The translations under genes were made by a program, and so were the position numbers. Below the pieces are notes generated by a model that worked only from the letters and a program-made list of their open reading frames with translations, was not told the DNA's origin and searched no databases. A stretch of 64,000 nucleotides of DNA from Mucilaginibacter lacusdianchii (GTDB taxonomy: Bacteria; Bacteroidota; Bacteroidia; Sphingobacteriales; Sphingobacteriaceae), in assembly GCF_009770985.1 (NCBI RefSeq), contig NZ_WSRW01000002.1, forward strand, positions 682,001-746,000. The letters run 5' to 3'. Every line of letters begins with the position of its first letter. Position 1 is the stretch's first letter. This document shows, piece after piece, positions 16,951 to 25,959 of this stretch.

Positions 16951-19900
16951 TTAAAATGAAGCGTTTAGTCCGAAGATGTAAGTACGGGTTTTAGGATAGT
17001 AGTTGTTATTGTCAATACCCGGTGTTAAGCCGCCTATGTTAATTTCGGGGTCAATACCTTTGTATTTGGTGATTACAAATAGATTATTGGCCGATACATA
17101 TAAGCGAATGTTTTTAATGGCAGGCAGCTTTGGCTTAATGTTGTAACCCAAGGTGGCATTATCCAGCCTCAAATAAGAACCGCTTTCCAGAAACCGGTCT
17201 GATATCAGGTAGGCATTTATATCACTAAACGATTCGCCCAACGTAAAGCGGGGTATGTTTTGAATTTTTGCATCAGCAGGGTTGTTCAGCGAAGCCAGCG
17301 TAGCATTTAAGATTTTGTTACCCAGTACGCCTCTTACCAAAAAGTTCAAATCGAAGTTTTTGTAAATGAAGGTGTTGGTCCATCCGTAAATCAGTTTCGG
17401 TTGCGCATTGCCCGCTATAAACTGATCGGTAGTTAGTGGCTGTGTAGCTATAGTGTTACCGGCAGAATTTAAATAAGTACTTACACCAGCAGGATTTTTA
17501 CCCATATAGTGCCATAAGTAAAATGTGCCCAGCGCCTGCCCAGGCTGTACCACCTGACTAAAGTTGCCAGACTGGCCTTTACCACCTAACTGTGCTGTAT
17601 AGTACAGCGGCAGGTTAAACGTACCGTTAGAAAGGCTTTCTACCACGTTTTTGTTACGCGATACGTTTACGGAAGTTCGCCATGTAAAACTGCGTCCTTT
17701 AACGGCAGTAGCACTAAGCACTACCTCGACACCCGAGTTTTTAATTTTACCGGCGTTGGCGGTAATGGTTGGCGTAAAATACTGTGTGAGTGAAACCGGA
17801 TACTGGGTATAAATCAAATCCGAAGTTTTTTTGATATAGTAATCTACCGAACCTGTAATTCTATTTTGCAGGATGCCGAAATCCACACCAATATTGGTGG
17901 TGGCAGTGCTCTCCCACTTCAAATCGGGATTATCGCTTTGTGCTGCACCAATGGCATTAACAATGTTACCGTTATACAAAAATTTGCTGCCACCCGTTGC
18001 CGGTGTACCATAAACCAGCAAAGATGTAAAGGCGTTAAAACCTAAACTGTTACCTGATACACCGTACCCCGCACGCAATTTTAAATCGCTGATGACAGGC
18101 ACGTTCTTCATAAAATCCTCATTGATTACACGCCATGCGGCCGACACTGCCGGAAATAATCCGTAACGGTTATTGATACCAAATGCCGAAGAACCATCGT
18201 CACGTAAAGATCCTTGTAAAAGATATTTATCTTCAAACTGGTACTGTACGCGGCCGTAGTAAGAAATTAACCTCAGAGTAGATATAGGGTTGTTGTCGAA
18301 ACTGATTTGCGATAAGCTAGACGGGTTAGATAGAAACAGGTTGTTGTAAGTAACATTATCATTTGAAAACCCTTGCGTTTGCACACCAAATCCATCGTTT
18401 GTGCGGTTTTGCTGATAAGAATAACCGGCGAGTAATTTCAATGTATGTCTACCAAAAACACGATCGTAATTGAAGTAAGATTCTACAACATCATTGGTGT
18501 TTTGATAAGACAAGCGGCGCGCAACACCATTGGCATTCACTGCCAAACCTGATTGGCTGTTGAGATAGCTGTTATAATTATTTTGCTCGCGTTGCTGAGA
18601 TACGCTTAGGGTAAATTTCAGGCCTTGCAATATATCAACCTGTGCAATACCGTTAATTAAAAACTTGTTGTTGTCAACGTTTATGGTGTTATTATTTAAC
18701 AGCGACAATGGATTTAATGGGCCGCTTCCGGTGCGGGTGTAATTTTCTTTATAGCTACCATCCGGGTTAAACGGACTTACGGTTGGCAAATAGAATAGCA
18801 TACCCGACAATACGTTGTTGGTATAAATATCATCTGATTTGCTATGGCTGTTGGTTAAGTTCAAACTCAACTTCAAGCGATCATCAAAAAAACGCTGGTT
18901 AATATAACCCCGGTAAATAACCCGTTCTAATGCAGTACGCCTTAAAATACCGTTGTTTTTAAAGTAGTTGACACTGGCGCCATATTCAGAATTTTTTGAT
19001 GCGCCACCATAAGATAAGTTATGATTTTGTGAATGGCCTGTTCTTTCTACCAAATTTTGCCAGTTGGTATCAGAACCATCATCATCCAGCGGGCTGGCCA
19101 GCGGCTTTTGTCCGTTGGTTTGTAAGTATTGACGAAGTTCGGGCGCATTTAGCATGTCAATTTTCCTTGACACCTTGTTTATGGATGCATAACTGCTGTA
19201 TGACAACCTGTTTTGCCCAAGCTTGGCTCTTTTGGTGGTTACAATGATAACACCGTTGGCTGCTCTTGATCCGTAAATAGCCGTAGATGCGGCGTCTTTC
19301 AACACATCTATGCTTTCAATATCGGCAGGTGCTAATAAATCGATAGAAGCACCTGGCACACCATCAATAACATAAAATGGTTCTTGTGCACCATCGCGTA
19401 TGGTGGATGGACCTCTTAAAACCACGGCAGGACGCTGGTTAGGATCACCACTTTGCGTAACGTTTAACCCCGGCACCTTGCCCTGCAACAACTCGCCGGG
19501 CGTAGTTAAAACGCCTTGGTTAAAATCTTCTGACTTAAGTGAAGTAATTGATCCGGTTACATCCTGCTTGTTGGATGTACCATAGCCAATTACTACTACA
19601 TCTTTCAGCTGCTTTTGGTCGGGTATTAAGCTGACATTAAGGTAAGAACCAGCACCGGCAACTACAGACTTTGTTTGAAATCCGATCATTGCAAATTTCA
19701 GGCTATCCGCCGCATCACTTACCCGAACGTTAAACTTTCCGTTAAAATCGGTAGTAGTGCCTTTGCCTGAACTTTTTACCGTGACAACAACGCCTGGCAG
19801 CGGCTGGTTCTTTTCATCAGTAACCGTACCGTTTACCGAATGGCCCGGTTGCTGAAATGCAAACGACGACGTAGCCGTGAGCAGGGCAATAATCCACAAC

Positions 19901-19965
19901 AGCAGCAATTTGAAATTGCGGTTCAGGATTGCCACTTTAAAAACAAGTGCGTAAGGTTTTTCCAT
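16951..19965 (-). CDS. SusC/RagA-family TonB-dependent outer-membrane transporter
   Basis: The 1004-residue protein has a signal peptide (about 1-37), a carboxypeptidase-like beta-sandwich domain (about 43-112, 'VNGTVTDEKNQPLPGVVVTV'), then a TonB plug with 'DVVVIGYGT' near 122 and 'VLKDAASTAIYGSRAANGVI', the SusC signature. The rest is a 22-strand barrel ending in Phe ('YIFGLNASF'). It would import the substrate captured by SusD using TonB energy. There is no STN domain, so no built-in anti-sigma signalling is seen. It is the first gene of the unit susC-susD-PI-PLC-like. No ECF sigma or hybrid regulator is adjacent, so its control is unclear. Confidence 0.97.
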   Translation of the reverse strand: MEKPYALVFKVAILNRNFKLLLLWIIALLTATSSFAFQQPGHSVNGTVTDEKNQPLPGVVVTVKSSGKGTTTDFNGKFNVRVSDAADSLKFAMIGFQTKSVVAGAGSYLNVSLIPDQKQLKDVVVIGYGTSNKQDVTGSITSLKSEDFNQGVLTTPGELLQGKVPGLNVTQSGDPNQRPAVVLRGPSTIRDGAQEPFYVIDGVPGASIDLLAPADIESIDVLKDAASTAIYGSRAANGVIIVTTKRAKLGQNRLSYSSYASINKVSRKIDMLNAPELRQYLQTNGQKPLASPLDDDGSDTNWQNLVERTGHSQNHNLSYGGASKNSEYGASVNYFKNNGILRRTALERVIYRGYINQRFFDDRLKLSLNLTNSHSKSDDIYTNNVLSGMLFYLPTVSPFNPDGSYKENYTRTGSGPLNPLSLLNNNTINVDNNKFLINGIAQVDILQGLKFTLSVSQQREQNNYNSYLNSQSGLAVNANGVARRLSYQNTNDVVESYFNYDRVFGRHTLKLLAGYSYQQNRTNDGFGVQTQGFSNDNVTYNNLFLSNPSSLSQISFDNNPISTLRLISYYGRVQYQFEDKYLLQGSLRDDGSSAFGINNRYGLFPAVSAAWRVINEDFMKNVPVISDLKLRAGYGVSGNSLGFNAFTSLLVYGTPATGGSKFLYNGNIVNAIGAAQSDNPDLKWESTATTNIGVDFGILQNRITGSVDYYIKKTSDLIYTQYPVSLTQYFTPTITANAGKIKNSGVEVVLSATAVKGRSFTWRTSVNVSRNKNVVESLSNGTFNLPLYYTAQLGGKGQSGNFSQVVQPGQALGTFYLWHYMGKNPAGVSTYLNSAGNTIATQPLTTDQFIAGNAQPKLIYGWTNTFIYKNFDLNFLVRGVLGNKILNATLASLNNPADAKIQNIPRFTLGESFSDINAYLISDRFLESGSYLRLDNATLGYNIKPKLPAIKNIRLYVSANNLFVITKYKGIDPEINIGGLTPGIDNNNYYPKTRTYIFGLNASF

Positions 19966-20301
19966 AAACTAATTTTGCGTTTGATTTAAAACATGAATTG
20001 ACTTTGAAGAAAAGCAGATGATCAACTCCGCAAAAGAAGCTTCCAAACATTAGCATTTTGTCAATAAAACATTATGATTCTCACCAGGTACTGGCAAGTC
20101 ATAAAACATTGTGCTGCAGGTAACAATAGATTGATATATTGTTAACAAAAGCCCAATCCACAAAACCTGTTTGCCGTTTCTTCAACTCTTTAAAGGCTGC
20201 GATAAGCCCGTTGTAATCCAACTAAAACGGCTACACATTTTGCCATATCGGCTACATTGAAACGAGTGTATTTTATGAATTTTGCTTTCAACATTTTATA
20301 T
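19966..20301. other. Divergent intergenic region, susC / SDR gene
   Basis: About 336 bp without a gene. On the minus strand, TAATGTTTGG about 90 bp before the susC start is close to the Bacteroidota -7 element. No clear operator palindrome is seen. Confidence 0.4.
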
Positions 20302-21042
20302 ATGAAAAACGAAATCAAAGGTAAAGTAGTGGCGATAACCGGCGCCAGCAGTGGCATCGGCAAGGCAACGGCAGAATTGTTAGCTTTTCGTGGCGCCAAA
20401 GTTGTTATAGGCGCCCGCCGGATTGACCGGCTTAAAACAATTGCAGACACCATACAGCAAAATGGCGGAAAGGTAACTTATCTGGAGATAGATGTTTCCC
20501 GTCGTACAGACGTAGAACAGCTGGTTGCTTTAGCTGTAAAACAATACGGCAAACTGGATGTGATGATTAACAATGCCGGTATTGCCCAGCTGGGCCGGAT
20601 GGAAGAACTTGACGTAGATGGATGGGAGCAAATGATTGATGTAAACCTGAAAGGAGCGCTTTATGGCATCGCTGCAGCGTTGCCTGAATTCAAAAAGCAA
20701 GGCTCGGGCCACATCATCAATATTATTTCTACCGCCGGGATTGCGATTGTACCAACTATGGGCGTTTATGCCGGTACTAAAAATGCAGTACGCACCATCA
20801 GCGAAGCATTGCGTCAGGAATCTGAAGGCCGTTGGCGGGTAACCGGTATTTCGCCAGGCTATGTAAAAACCGAGTTTGTGAGTAACATTAAAAATGATTC
20901 CATCAGAAATGCAAATCAACAAAGAGCCAATGAAATATCCATTCCGGCCGAAGCAATTGCCCAAGCAGTAGCCTATGCCATTGAGCAACCAGAAACGGTG
21001 GATGTTGGCGATATTGTTATCCGACCCTCAATACAAGGTTAA
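20302..21042 (+). CDS. Short-chain dehydrogenase/reductase (SDR)
   Basis: The preferred ATG at 20302 gives 246 residues starting 'MKNEIKGKVVAITGASSGIG', the canonical SDR N-terminus; an upstream in-frame start adds 15 unlikely residues. Motifs are TGASSGIG (cofactor binding), NNAG, and the catalytic Ser with YAGTK (Tyr/Lys). A basic residue after the second strand ('GARRID') suggests NADP(H) preference. The substrate is unknown. The AraC regulator gene follows after 37 bp in the same direction, echoing the pair at 6391-8213. Confidence 0.92.
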   Translation: MKNEIKGKVVAITGASSGIGKATAELLAFRGAKVVIGARRIDRLKTIADTIQQNGGKVTYLEIDVSRRTDVEQLVALAVKQYGKLDVMINNAGIAQLGRMEELDVDGWEQMIDVNLKGALYGIAAALPEFKKQGSGHIINIISTAGIAIVPTMGVYAGTKNAVRTISEALRQESEGRWRVTGISPGYVKTEFVSNIKNDSIRNANQQRANEISIPAEAIAQAVAYAIEQPETVDVGDIVIRPSIQG

Positions 21043-21079
21043 ACTAATACCTTTATATTTAATCACTAAAAAACTCACG

Positions 21080-22003
21080 ATGCCAGCGGTGAATAATACA
21101 TTAGCGTTCAGCAGTATTTCAGATTTGATGCACCGGCTAAGATTGCGTCCGCCTTTACATCCGCTGATTACCTTGGTTGATTATAGCCAGGCGAAGGTTG
21201 ATCTGCATGATGCAGGCTGTTGGTTTCGGCTAAACTTTTATAAAATTACATTTAAGCACAACTTTAACGGCAGCGTTAAATATGGGCCCGGTTCTTATGA
21301 TTTTAAAGAAGGCGGCATGGCTTTTCTGGCACCAAATCAGTTGGTGGAGATGACTGCTAATCCCAACGACTATCAGGGTTATGCCTTATACTTTCATCCC
21401 GACTTATTAAGCAACCATTCTTTAGCGCAGGGTATCCATCAATACGGGTTCTTTTCGTACAGGGTTTCTGAAGCGTTATTTCTGTCTGACAAAGAAAAGC
21501 AGACGATGATAACGCTTTTTCAGGCCATCGCCGCAGAACTCGAAAATAATATCGATCAGTTTAGCGAAGACGTGCTCGTTTCGCAGCTTGAGTTGCTGAT
21601 GAACCATAGTAACCGGTTTTATAACCGGCAATTCCTGACCCGCAAGAACCATCATCACGACCTGATTGGCCGCATGAACGCATGGCTAAACGAGTATTTT
21701 GGCCATACAGACACCGTGATTAACGGCTTGCCATCACCACAGGATATTGCTGCGCATTTAAATGTATCACAACGCTACCTGTCTGACATGCTTAAAGCGC
21801 TTACCGGTAACACCACACAACAGCATATACACCTGGCACTAATTGAGAAAGCAAAAACATTACTAAGCCAAACCACTTTGACCACTGCCGAAATTGCTTA
21901 CCAATTAGGGTTTGAGCATCCCCAGTCGTTTAACAAATTGTTCAAACAGCGAACAAAAGTTTCACCAGCGTTATTTCGGCGCAGCCTAGGGCTTAAAGAT
22001 TAA
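21080..22003 (+). CDS. AraC-family transcriptional regulator
   Basis: Start chosen at ATG 21080, giving 307 residues; a longer frame would overlap the SDR gene. It has a cupin-like N-terminal domain and a C-terminal AraC double helix-turn-helix ('TAEIAYQLGFEHPQSFNKLF'). It is a full-length relative of the AraC protein at 6391-7308: shared 'EALFLSDKE', 'RFYNRQF.TRK', 'DIAA.L.VS..YL' and 'TQQHIH' positions. It probably regulates the SDR gene directly upstream, with which it is likely co-transcribed. Confidence 0.9.
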   Translation: MPAVNNTLAFSSISDLMHRLRLRPPLHPLITLVDYSQAKVDLHDAGCWFRLNFYKITFKHNFNGSVKYGPGSYDFKEGGMAFLAPNQLVEMTANPNDYQGYALYFHPDLLSNHSLAQGIHQYGFFSYRVSEALFLSDKEKQTMITLFQAIAAELENNIDQFSEDVLVSQLELLMNHSNRFYNRQFLTRKNHHHDLIGRMNAWLNEYFGHTDTVINGLPSPQDIAAHLNVSQRYLSDMLKALTGNTTQQHIHLALIEKAKTLLSQTTLTTAEIAYQLGFEHPQSFNKLFKQRTKVSPALFRRSLGLKD

Positions 22004-22026
22004 TCAAGGTGTGTTATCCGGATACG

Positions 22027-22602
22027 TCACAAATTCTTTTCTTTGCGCATCATGCTTAAAAATGCCGGCGTAATGCCCAGATAGCTGGCTATTTGTTTTT
22101 GGGATATACGCTGTTCAAGCCCGGGATAATGCCTGCGGAACTCCTGGTAACGCTGATCGGCTGTTTTAGACAAATTGGACGTTAGGCGCCGCTGAAACAT
22201 ATCAAATCCATTTTGGGTGAGTATGCGAAAAAAACGTTCGAATATGGGAACCTCGGTAAATAATCGTTCAAGAGCAGGTAAGGAAAAATAACATACCTGC
22301 GTATCCTCTAATGCCTGTATAGCGTTGGTGGCAGGCTTCACTTTAAAAAAACTTACTATATCGCAGGCCCACCAGTTTTCTGGGTAAAAGCAGAGGTTGT
22401 GCTCGTGTCCCTGCTTATCGGTATGATACAAGCGCAGGCACCCCTCGTCAACAAAATAGATATGTCTTTCTATCTCGCCGGGCTTTAACAATATACTGCG
22501 TTTTGGAACGGTTTTGCGTTGCAACAAGGCAAGCACTTGCTCCTGTTCGTCAGGTGCAAGTGCTATGTGCATTGCAAAGTTGGATAAAAGCAGCTCAGAC
22601 AT
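22027..22602 (-). CDS. Crp/Fnr-family transcriptional regulator
   Basis: The 191-residue protein has a cyclic-nucleotide-binding-like beta-roll (about 20-120) and a C-terminal helix-turn-helix ('ISQKQIASYLGITPAFLSMM'). There is no cysteine cluster for an Fe-S centre and the canonical cAMP-binding RxS motif is not evident, as is usual for this Bacteroidota subgroup. It is the last gene of a minus-strand trio after the DUF1330-like gene (17-bp gap). Its effector and targets are unknown. Confidence 0.88.
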   Translation of the reverse strand: MSELLLSNFAMHIALAPDEQEQVLALLQRKTVPKRSILLKPGEIERHIYFVDEGCLRLYHTDKQGHEHNLCFYPENWWACDIVSFFKVKPATNAIQALEDTQVCYFSLPALERLFTEVPIFERFFRILTQNGFDMFQRRLTSNLSKTADQRYQEFRRHYPGLEQRISQKQIASYLGITPAFLSMMRKEKNL

Positions 22603-22619
22603 GTAAGCAATTATAGCCT

Positions 22620-22970
22620 TTAAAATTCAATTTTGCGCGTCATCAGCAACTTCAGCTCGGCAGTGGCAGCCAAACGAAGCGGGTTGGCCATTTGATGATA
22701 AACATCACTTTGGGCAATAGTTTTGAATGCCTCTGCGCTTGGATATTCTACCAATACTATTTCGTCCCACTGCTCGCCTTCGTCGGCTACTATGCTAGCT
22801 ATTACTTCGCTTACCAGTTTCACATTTACGCCCTCAATGCCCAATTGCTCCACCACTTGATTAAATGCCGGGATATACTGCTCAAAGTATATCTTTTTAT
22901 CTTTGAACTTTATCATATTCAGCATCAACACAGGCCCGTGACCCTGTTCAATATTTGGTAATGTTATCAT
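22620..22970 (-). CDS. DUF1330-like small protein (dimeric alpha-beta barrel)
   Basis: ATG at 22970 is preferred over the one at 22997 because GGAGAAT lies directly before it and the 5' end no longer overlaps the upstream stop. The 116-residue product has the ferredoxin-like pattern of DUF1330/EthD-type proteins: 'VLMLNMIKFKDKKIYFEQYI' early, then 'EIVLVEYPSAEAFKTIAQS'. These usually form dimers; the function is unknown, perhaps small-molecule oxidation or chaperoning. It lies between an NTF2-like gene and a Crp-like regulator in one unit. Confidence 0.75.
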   Translation of the reverse strand: MITLPNIEQGHGPVLMLNMIKFKDKKIYFEQYIPAFNQVVEQLGIEGVNVKLVSEVIASIVADEGEQWDEIVLVEYPSAEAFKTIAQSDVYHQMANPLRLAATAELKLLMTRKIEF

Positions 22971-22980
22971 ATTCTCCAGT

Positions 22981-23337
22981 CTAAAAAAATCCAACAATAC
23001 GGGTTATACGGTTCTGATCATCAAACTCAAAATAGTCCATGCCTTCCGCCGGATAGCCCTCCGGACGAACGGCCAGCCACCGAAAACGTCCACTTTGATG
23101 ATGTGTTTGCGGTGCTGCCAATACTTTGAACGTTCTCGGCCCCATCTGATCATATGAACTGATAATCAATTCCGTGATAGCTTCCTGCCCGGTAATGGTG
23201 TCTGTTAATGGGTCGGTGTAAGTAGCATCCGGTGCCCAGCATTGGCTGATTATTTTCATGATGGCTTCACGCTCCGTCTCATTCCATGCACTGGTGTAGG
23301 TACGGATGGTTTCTTCTATATTCTTGATGTTTTCCAT
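22981..23337 (-). CDS. NTF2/SnoaL-like small protein
   Basis: Start chosen at ATG 23337 ('MENIKNIEETIRTYTSAWNE'), 118 residues; an upstream Met adds 13 residues without support. It has the cone-shaped NTF2-like pattern: N-terminal helix with 'YTSAWNETERE', then 'WAPDATYTDPLTDTITGQEA' and closing strands 'RWLAVRPEGYPAEGMDYFEF'. Such proteins are isomerases, dehydratases or binding proteins; no catalytic set is clear. It heads the minus-strand trio with the DUF1330-like and Crp-like genes. Confidence 0.8.
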   Translation of the reverse strand: MENIKNIEETIRTYTSAWNETEREAIMKIISQCWAPDATYTDPLTDTITGQEAITELIISSYDQMGPRTFKVLAAPQTHHQSGRFRWLAVRPEGYPAEGMDYFEFDDQNRITRIVGFF

Positions 23338-23513
23338 AAAGCAAAGGTCGCGTGGCTTTGCCAGAAAAAAGTTCAAGTAGTTGAAGACTTTAAAATTGGT
23401 TGCTCGTAACTATTTTAACCTAATAGGAGCTTCACGATTGCAGAAAACATTTTTTGAATGGAAGCTGCCTACAGAATCAAACCTTTTAGTTTAATAAAGC
23501 TTTTGGAGGTATG

Positions 23514-23858
23514 ATGTTAGATAACAAAGCAATACTAGTTCAGGCAAACGCTTTGATTACCAAAGGTAACAATGAAGGGTTTTTGGATTTTTGCACCGAC
23601 GATATCGTGTGGGAATTTGTAGGCGATCAAACCATAATAGGTAAGGAAGCTATTCGGGAATATATGAAAGCCGCATATGTAGAACCGCCGAAATTTGATG
23701 TGGAAAGCTTGATTGCAGAAGGCGAGTTCGTTACAGCCATCGGCAAAATTAGCATGAAAGATGAAAACGGAAAAATGATTGATTACGCCTACTGCGATGT
23801 ATGGCAATTTAGCGATGGCAAGATGGCGGCCTTAAAAGCTTTTGTAATCAAAATTTAG
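23514..23858 (+). CDS. SnoaL/ketosteroid-isomerase-like protein
   Basis: There are two adjacent ATGs (23511 and 23514). GGAGG at 23505-23509 is better spaced from the second, giving 114 residues. The pattern is NTF2/SnoaL: 'ALITKGNNEGFLDFCTDDIV' (helix to strand), 'GKEAIREYM' and final sheet 'YAYCDVWQFSDGKMAALKAF'. This is one of the few genes here with a strong Shine-Dalgarno. It stands alone. The family covers isomerases and binding proteins, and the function is unknown. Confidence 0.8.
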   Translation: MLDNKAILVQANALITKGNNEGFLDFCTDDIVWEFVGDQTIIGKEAIREYMKAAYVEPPKFDVESLIAEGEFVTAIGKISMKDENGKMIDYAYCDVWQFSDGKMAALKAFVIKI

Positions 23859-24011
23859 TGCTAAGGTTTAAAGATATTGAGCGCTGAAGCCGAACAAATT
23901 ATTGGCTGGCAAACTGGCAATTTCATACTTGGGTTCGCCAGCCAATTCCACAGGAACTATGCGTTTCTTCTATTCTTATTCGCCAAATCCTGAAGATCCA
24001 TAATTTCTGTT

Positions 24012-25010
24012 TCAAACAACGGTAAGCACTATTTTGCCCTGTATGTGTCCTTGAGCTGCCCTTTCATGGGCCTTCCTGGCATCCGACAGTGGATAGGTAC
24101 TGTCTATCACCACACGAATTTTTCCGTCATTAAGCAAATTTGCCAGTTCTGTCAGCTGCGCCCCGCTCGAACGAACCTGCGTTGCCGAAACAGTAACGCC
24201 CGCCTTTTCGGCCTCTGCGGCATCCGAAAACCCTAAGGGATACACCGGAAACAAAACACCGCCGCGCTTAAGTGTGCGTAGAAAACGGCCGGTAGTTGGC
24301 CCACCAACGGTGTCTAATACTACATCAACGTCACGTACTACATCCTCGGGAGCTGTTTCAGTATAATCGATAACTTCGTTAGCACCCAGTTCATGCAGCA
24401 GTTGCTTGTGCTTGCCCGATGCCACTGCAATAACATATGCTCCTTTCAGTTTGGCAATTTGTAAGGCTAAGTGACCTACACCTCCCGCAGCGCCATTTAC
24501 AAGCACTTTCTTACCTTCTAAAGGCACGGGCTGGTGCTTATTTTGCTGAAGCGGATTAGGCTGGTTGTGTCCAACATCAACCAGGTATTGCCAGGCAGTA
24601 AGCAGCGACATGGGTGCTGCAGCCGCTTGTATATGATCTATACCAGCTGGCTTTAGCGCCAGTTCCGATACAGGTACGCTAACATACTCGGCATAGGCCT
24701 TGCTTTCGCCCACGCTAAAAAAGCGGACCATTGAGTATACTTCGTCACCAATGGCGAAGCCTTGCACATCATCAGCTATAGCTTCAACAACGCCCGAAAT
24801 ATCCGTGCCCAAAATAATAGGGAAAGGTACTTGTGGCCGCCACTCGGGCGGAAGCGATTTGAACCCGTCGCGCAGATACCAGTCGGGCGGGTTTAATCCC
24901 ACTGCGTGAACCCGCACTAGTACCTCTCCCGGCCCCAGTTCGGGCCTTGGCGCGTCTTCGTAGCGCAACACCTCGGGGCCACCAAACTCGTGTAACCTAA
25001 CTGCCTTCAT
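24012..25010 (-). CDS. Zinc-independent MDR NADP-dependent oxidoreductase
   Basis: The preferred start at 25010 ('MKAVRLHEFGGPEVLRYEDA') matches the usual family N-terminus and gives 332 residues; in-frame ATGs at 25058 and 25118 would add 16 or 36 residues. It has a GroES-like domain then Rossmann domain 'VLVNGAAGGVGHLALQIAKL'. No structural or catalytic zinc cysteines are seen, so it belongs with quinone oxidoreductase-like enzymes that reduce quinones or enals with NADPH. It is transcribed away from an HxlR regulator whose palindromic operator lies between the two genes, the usual layout for electrophile or quinone detoxification. Confidence 0.9.
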   Translation of the reverse strand: MKAVRLHEFGGPEVLRYEDAPRPELGPGEVLVRVHAVGLNPPDWYLRDGFKSLPPEWRPQVPFPIILGTDISGVVEAIADDVQGFAIGDEVYSMVRFFSVGESKAYAEYVSVPVSELALKPAGIDHIQAAAAPMSLLTAWQYLVDVGHNQPNPLQQNKHQPVPLEGKKVLVNGAAGGVGHLALQIAKLKGAYVIAVASGKHKQLLHELGANEVIDYTETAPEDVVRDVDVVLDTVGGPTTGRFLRTLKRGGVLFPVYPLGFSDAAEAEKAGVTVSATQVRSSGAQLTELANLLNDGKIRVVIDSTYPLSDARKAHERAAQGHIQGKIVLTVV

Positions 25011-25128
25011 TAACAGTTTTCCATTAACTTGATCATATTCATTTTTAAGCCGTTCCATAATATTTTTTTTGTAAATATTTAACTGCGTAACTACAATTAC
25101 TTGTAGCATGTAGTGCAATACTAAATTA

Positions 25129-25182
25129 TTTGTATACTTTAGACAAGTATGTACTTTTTAGTATCTTATGCACTAAAAAGTA
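25129..25182 (+). promoter_or_regulatory. Palindromic operator and promoter of HxlR regulator gene
   Basis: A perfect 11-bp inverted repeat has arms TACTTTTTAGT (25152-25162) and ACTAAAAAGTA (25172-25182) with a 9-nt spacer. TTTG at 25129-25132 and TACTTTTT at 25152-25159, 19 bp apart, resemble the Bacteroidota -33 (TTTG) and -7 (TAnnTTTG) elements. The palindrome would therefore cover the -7 element, fitting autorepression. It lies in the divergent region shared with the MDR oxidoreductase gene. Confidence 0.7.
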
Positions 25183-25220
25183 TGTAATATTGATTATCAA
25201 CGCTTTAAAAATCAACCAAA

Positions 25221-25622
25221 ATGAAAAATGATCAAAAAGTGACTGAAGCTACACAGCTGTGTGCCGTTGATTATGCCTTTAAGCGCATCGGCGGAAAATA
25301 TAAAGCACGCATTTTATGGTACTTGGATATGAAACGAGTATTGCGTTATGGTGAACTAAGCCGAACCCTGCCCGATATTACCACCAAAATGCTGACCCAA
25401 ACCCTACGGGAACTGGAAGACGACAAATTGATTATCCGGAAAATGTATCATGAAGTACCACCCAAAGTGGAATATTCGTTGAGCGAAACTGGTAAGGAAT
25501 TAATTCCTTTTATAGCGCACCTGCATCGCTGGGGGAAAAAACAAATAGAAAAGGAAGCTTTAACAAACCCGGCAAAACAAGATGAACGGACGGCACAGGT
25601 TTGCAATAGTGTTTGCGGATAA
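25221..25622 (+). CDS. HxlR-family transcriptional regulator
   Basis: A 133-residue winged-helix protein with the HxlR pattern: 'AFKRIGGKYKARILWYLDMK' early, 'RYGELSRTLPDITTKMLTQT', then 'YHEVPPKVEYSLSETGKEL'. Cys13 near the start sits where redox-sensing cysteines occur in YodB-type members, and another Cys is near the C-terminus, so thiol-based sensing is possible. It is divergent from an MDR oxidoreductase and probably represses both itself and that gene via the 11-bp palindrome at 25152-25182. Confidence 0.93.
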   Translation: MKNDQKVTEATQLCAVDYAFKRIGGKYKARILWYLDMKRVLRYGELSRTLPDITTKMLTQTLRELEDDKLIIRKMYHEVPPKVEYSLSETGKELIPFIAHLHRWGKKQIEKEALTNPAKQDERTAQVCNSVCG

Positions 25623-25959
25623 GCCTGTATATAAACTTATTTGAATAGCTTATTACAACCTAGCATTGTTCTCCTATTTACATGCCAATGATGCCATAAC
25701 ACATGAGTAAAAACTAGGACAGATAGCCTTTTTAAGTAATTAGCTTGCGTTTAATTATTTATATGTTCAAACATACTTACATAACTAAGATATTTAAGTT
25801 AACTAAGGGCAATTATCAGTATATTGTGACAATTTGCGTTATCAGTTTGCAGTTTTGTAAAGTTATGTCGGCATATCATTTAAAGGTCAACACCCTATTC
25901 TGAGCAAAACTGTATTGGTCAATTAGTACATTAAAACCATCACCTATAAACTTAAAGTC
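25623..25959. other. Gene-free stretch before GH92 gene
   Basis: About 337 AT-rich bp holding the promoter of the GH92 gene. Two TTTGC sequences occur at about 25835 and 25847, but no confident -33/-7 pair is seen, and there is no hairpin or RNA gene. Confidence 0.4.

Noticed and set aside
20530..20988. 152-residue minus-strand frame over the SDR gene
   Set aside because: Shadow of an SDR with intact motifs; no independent support.
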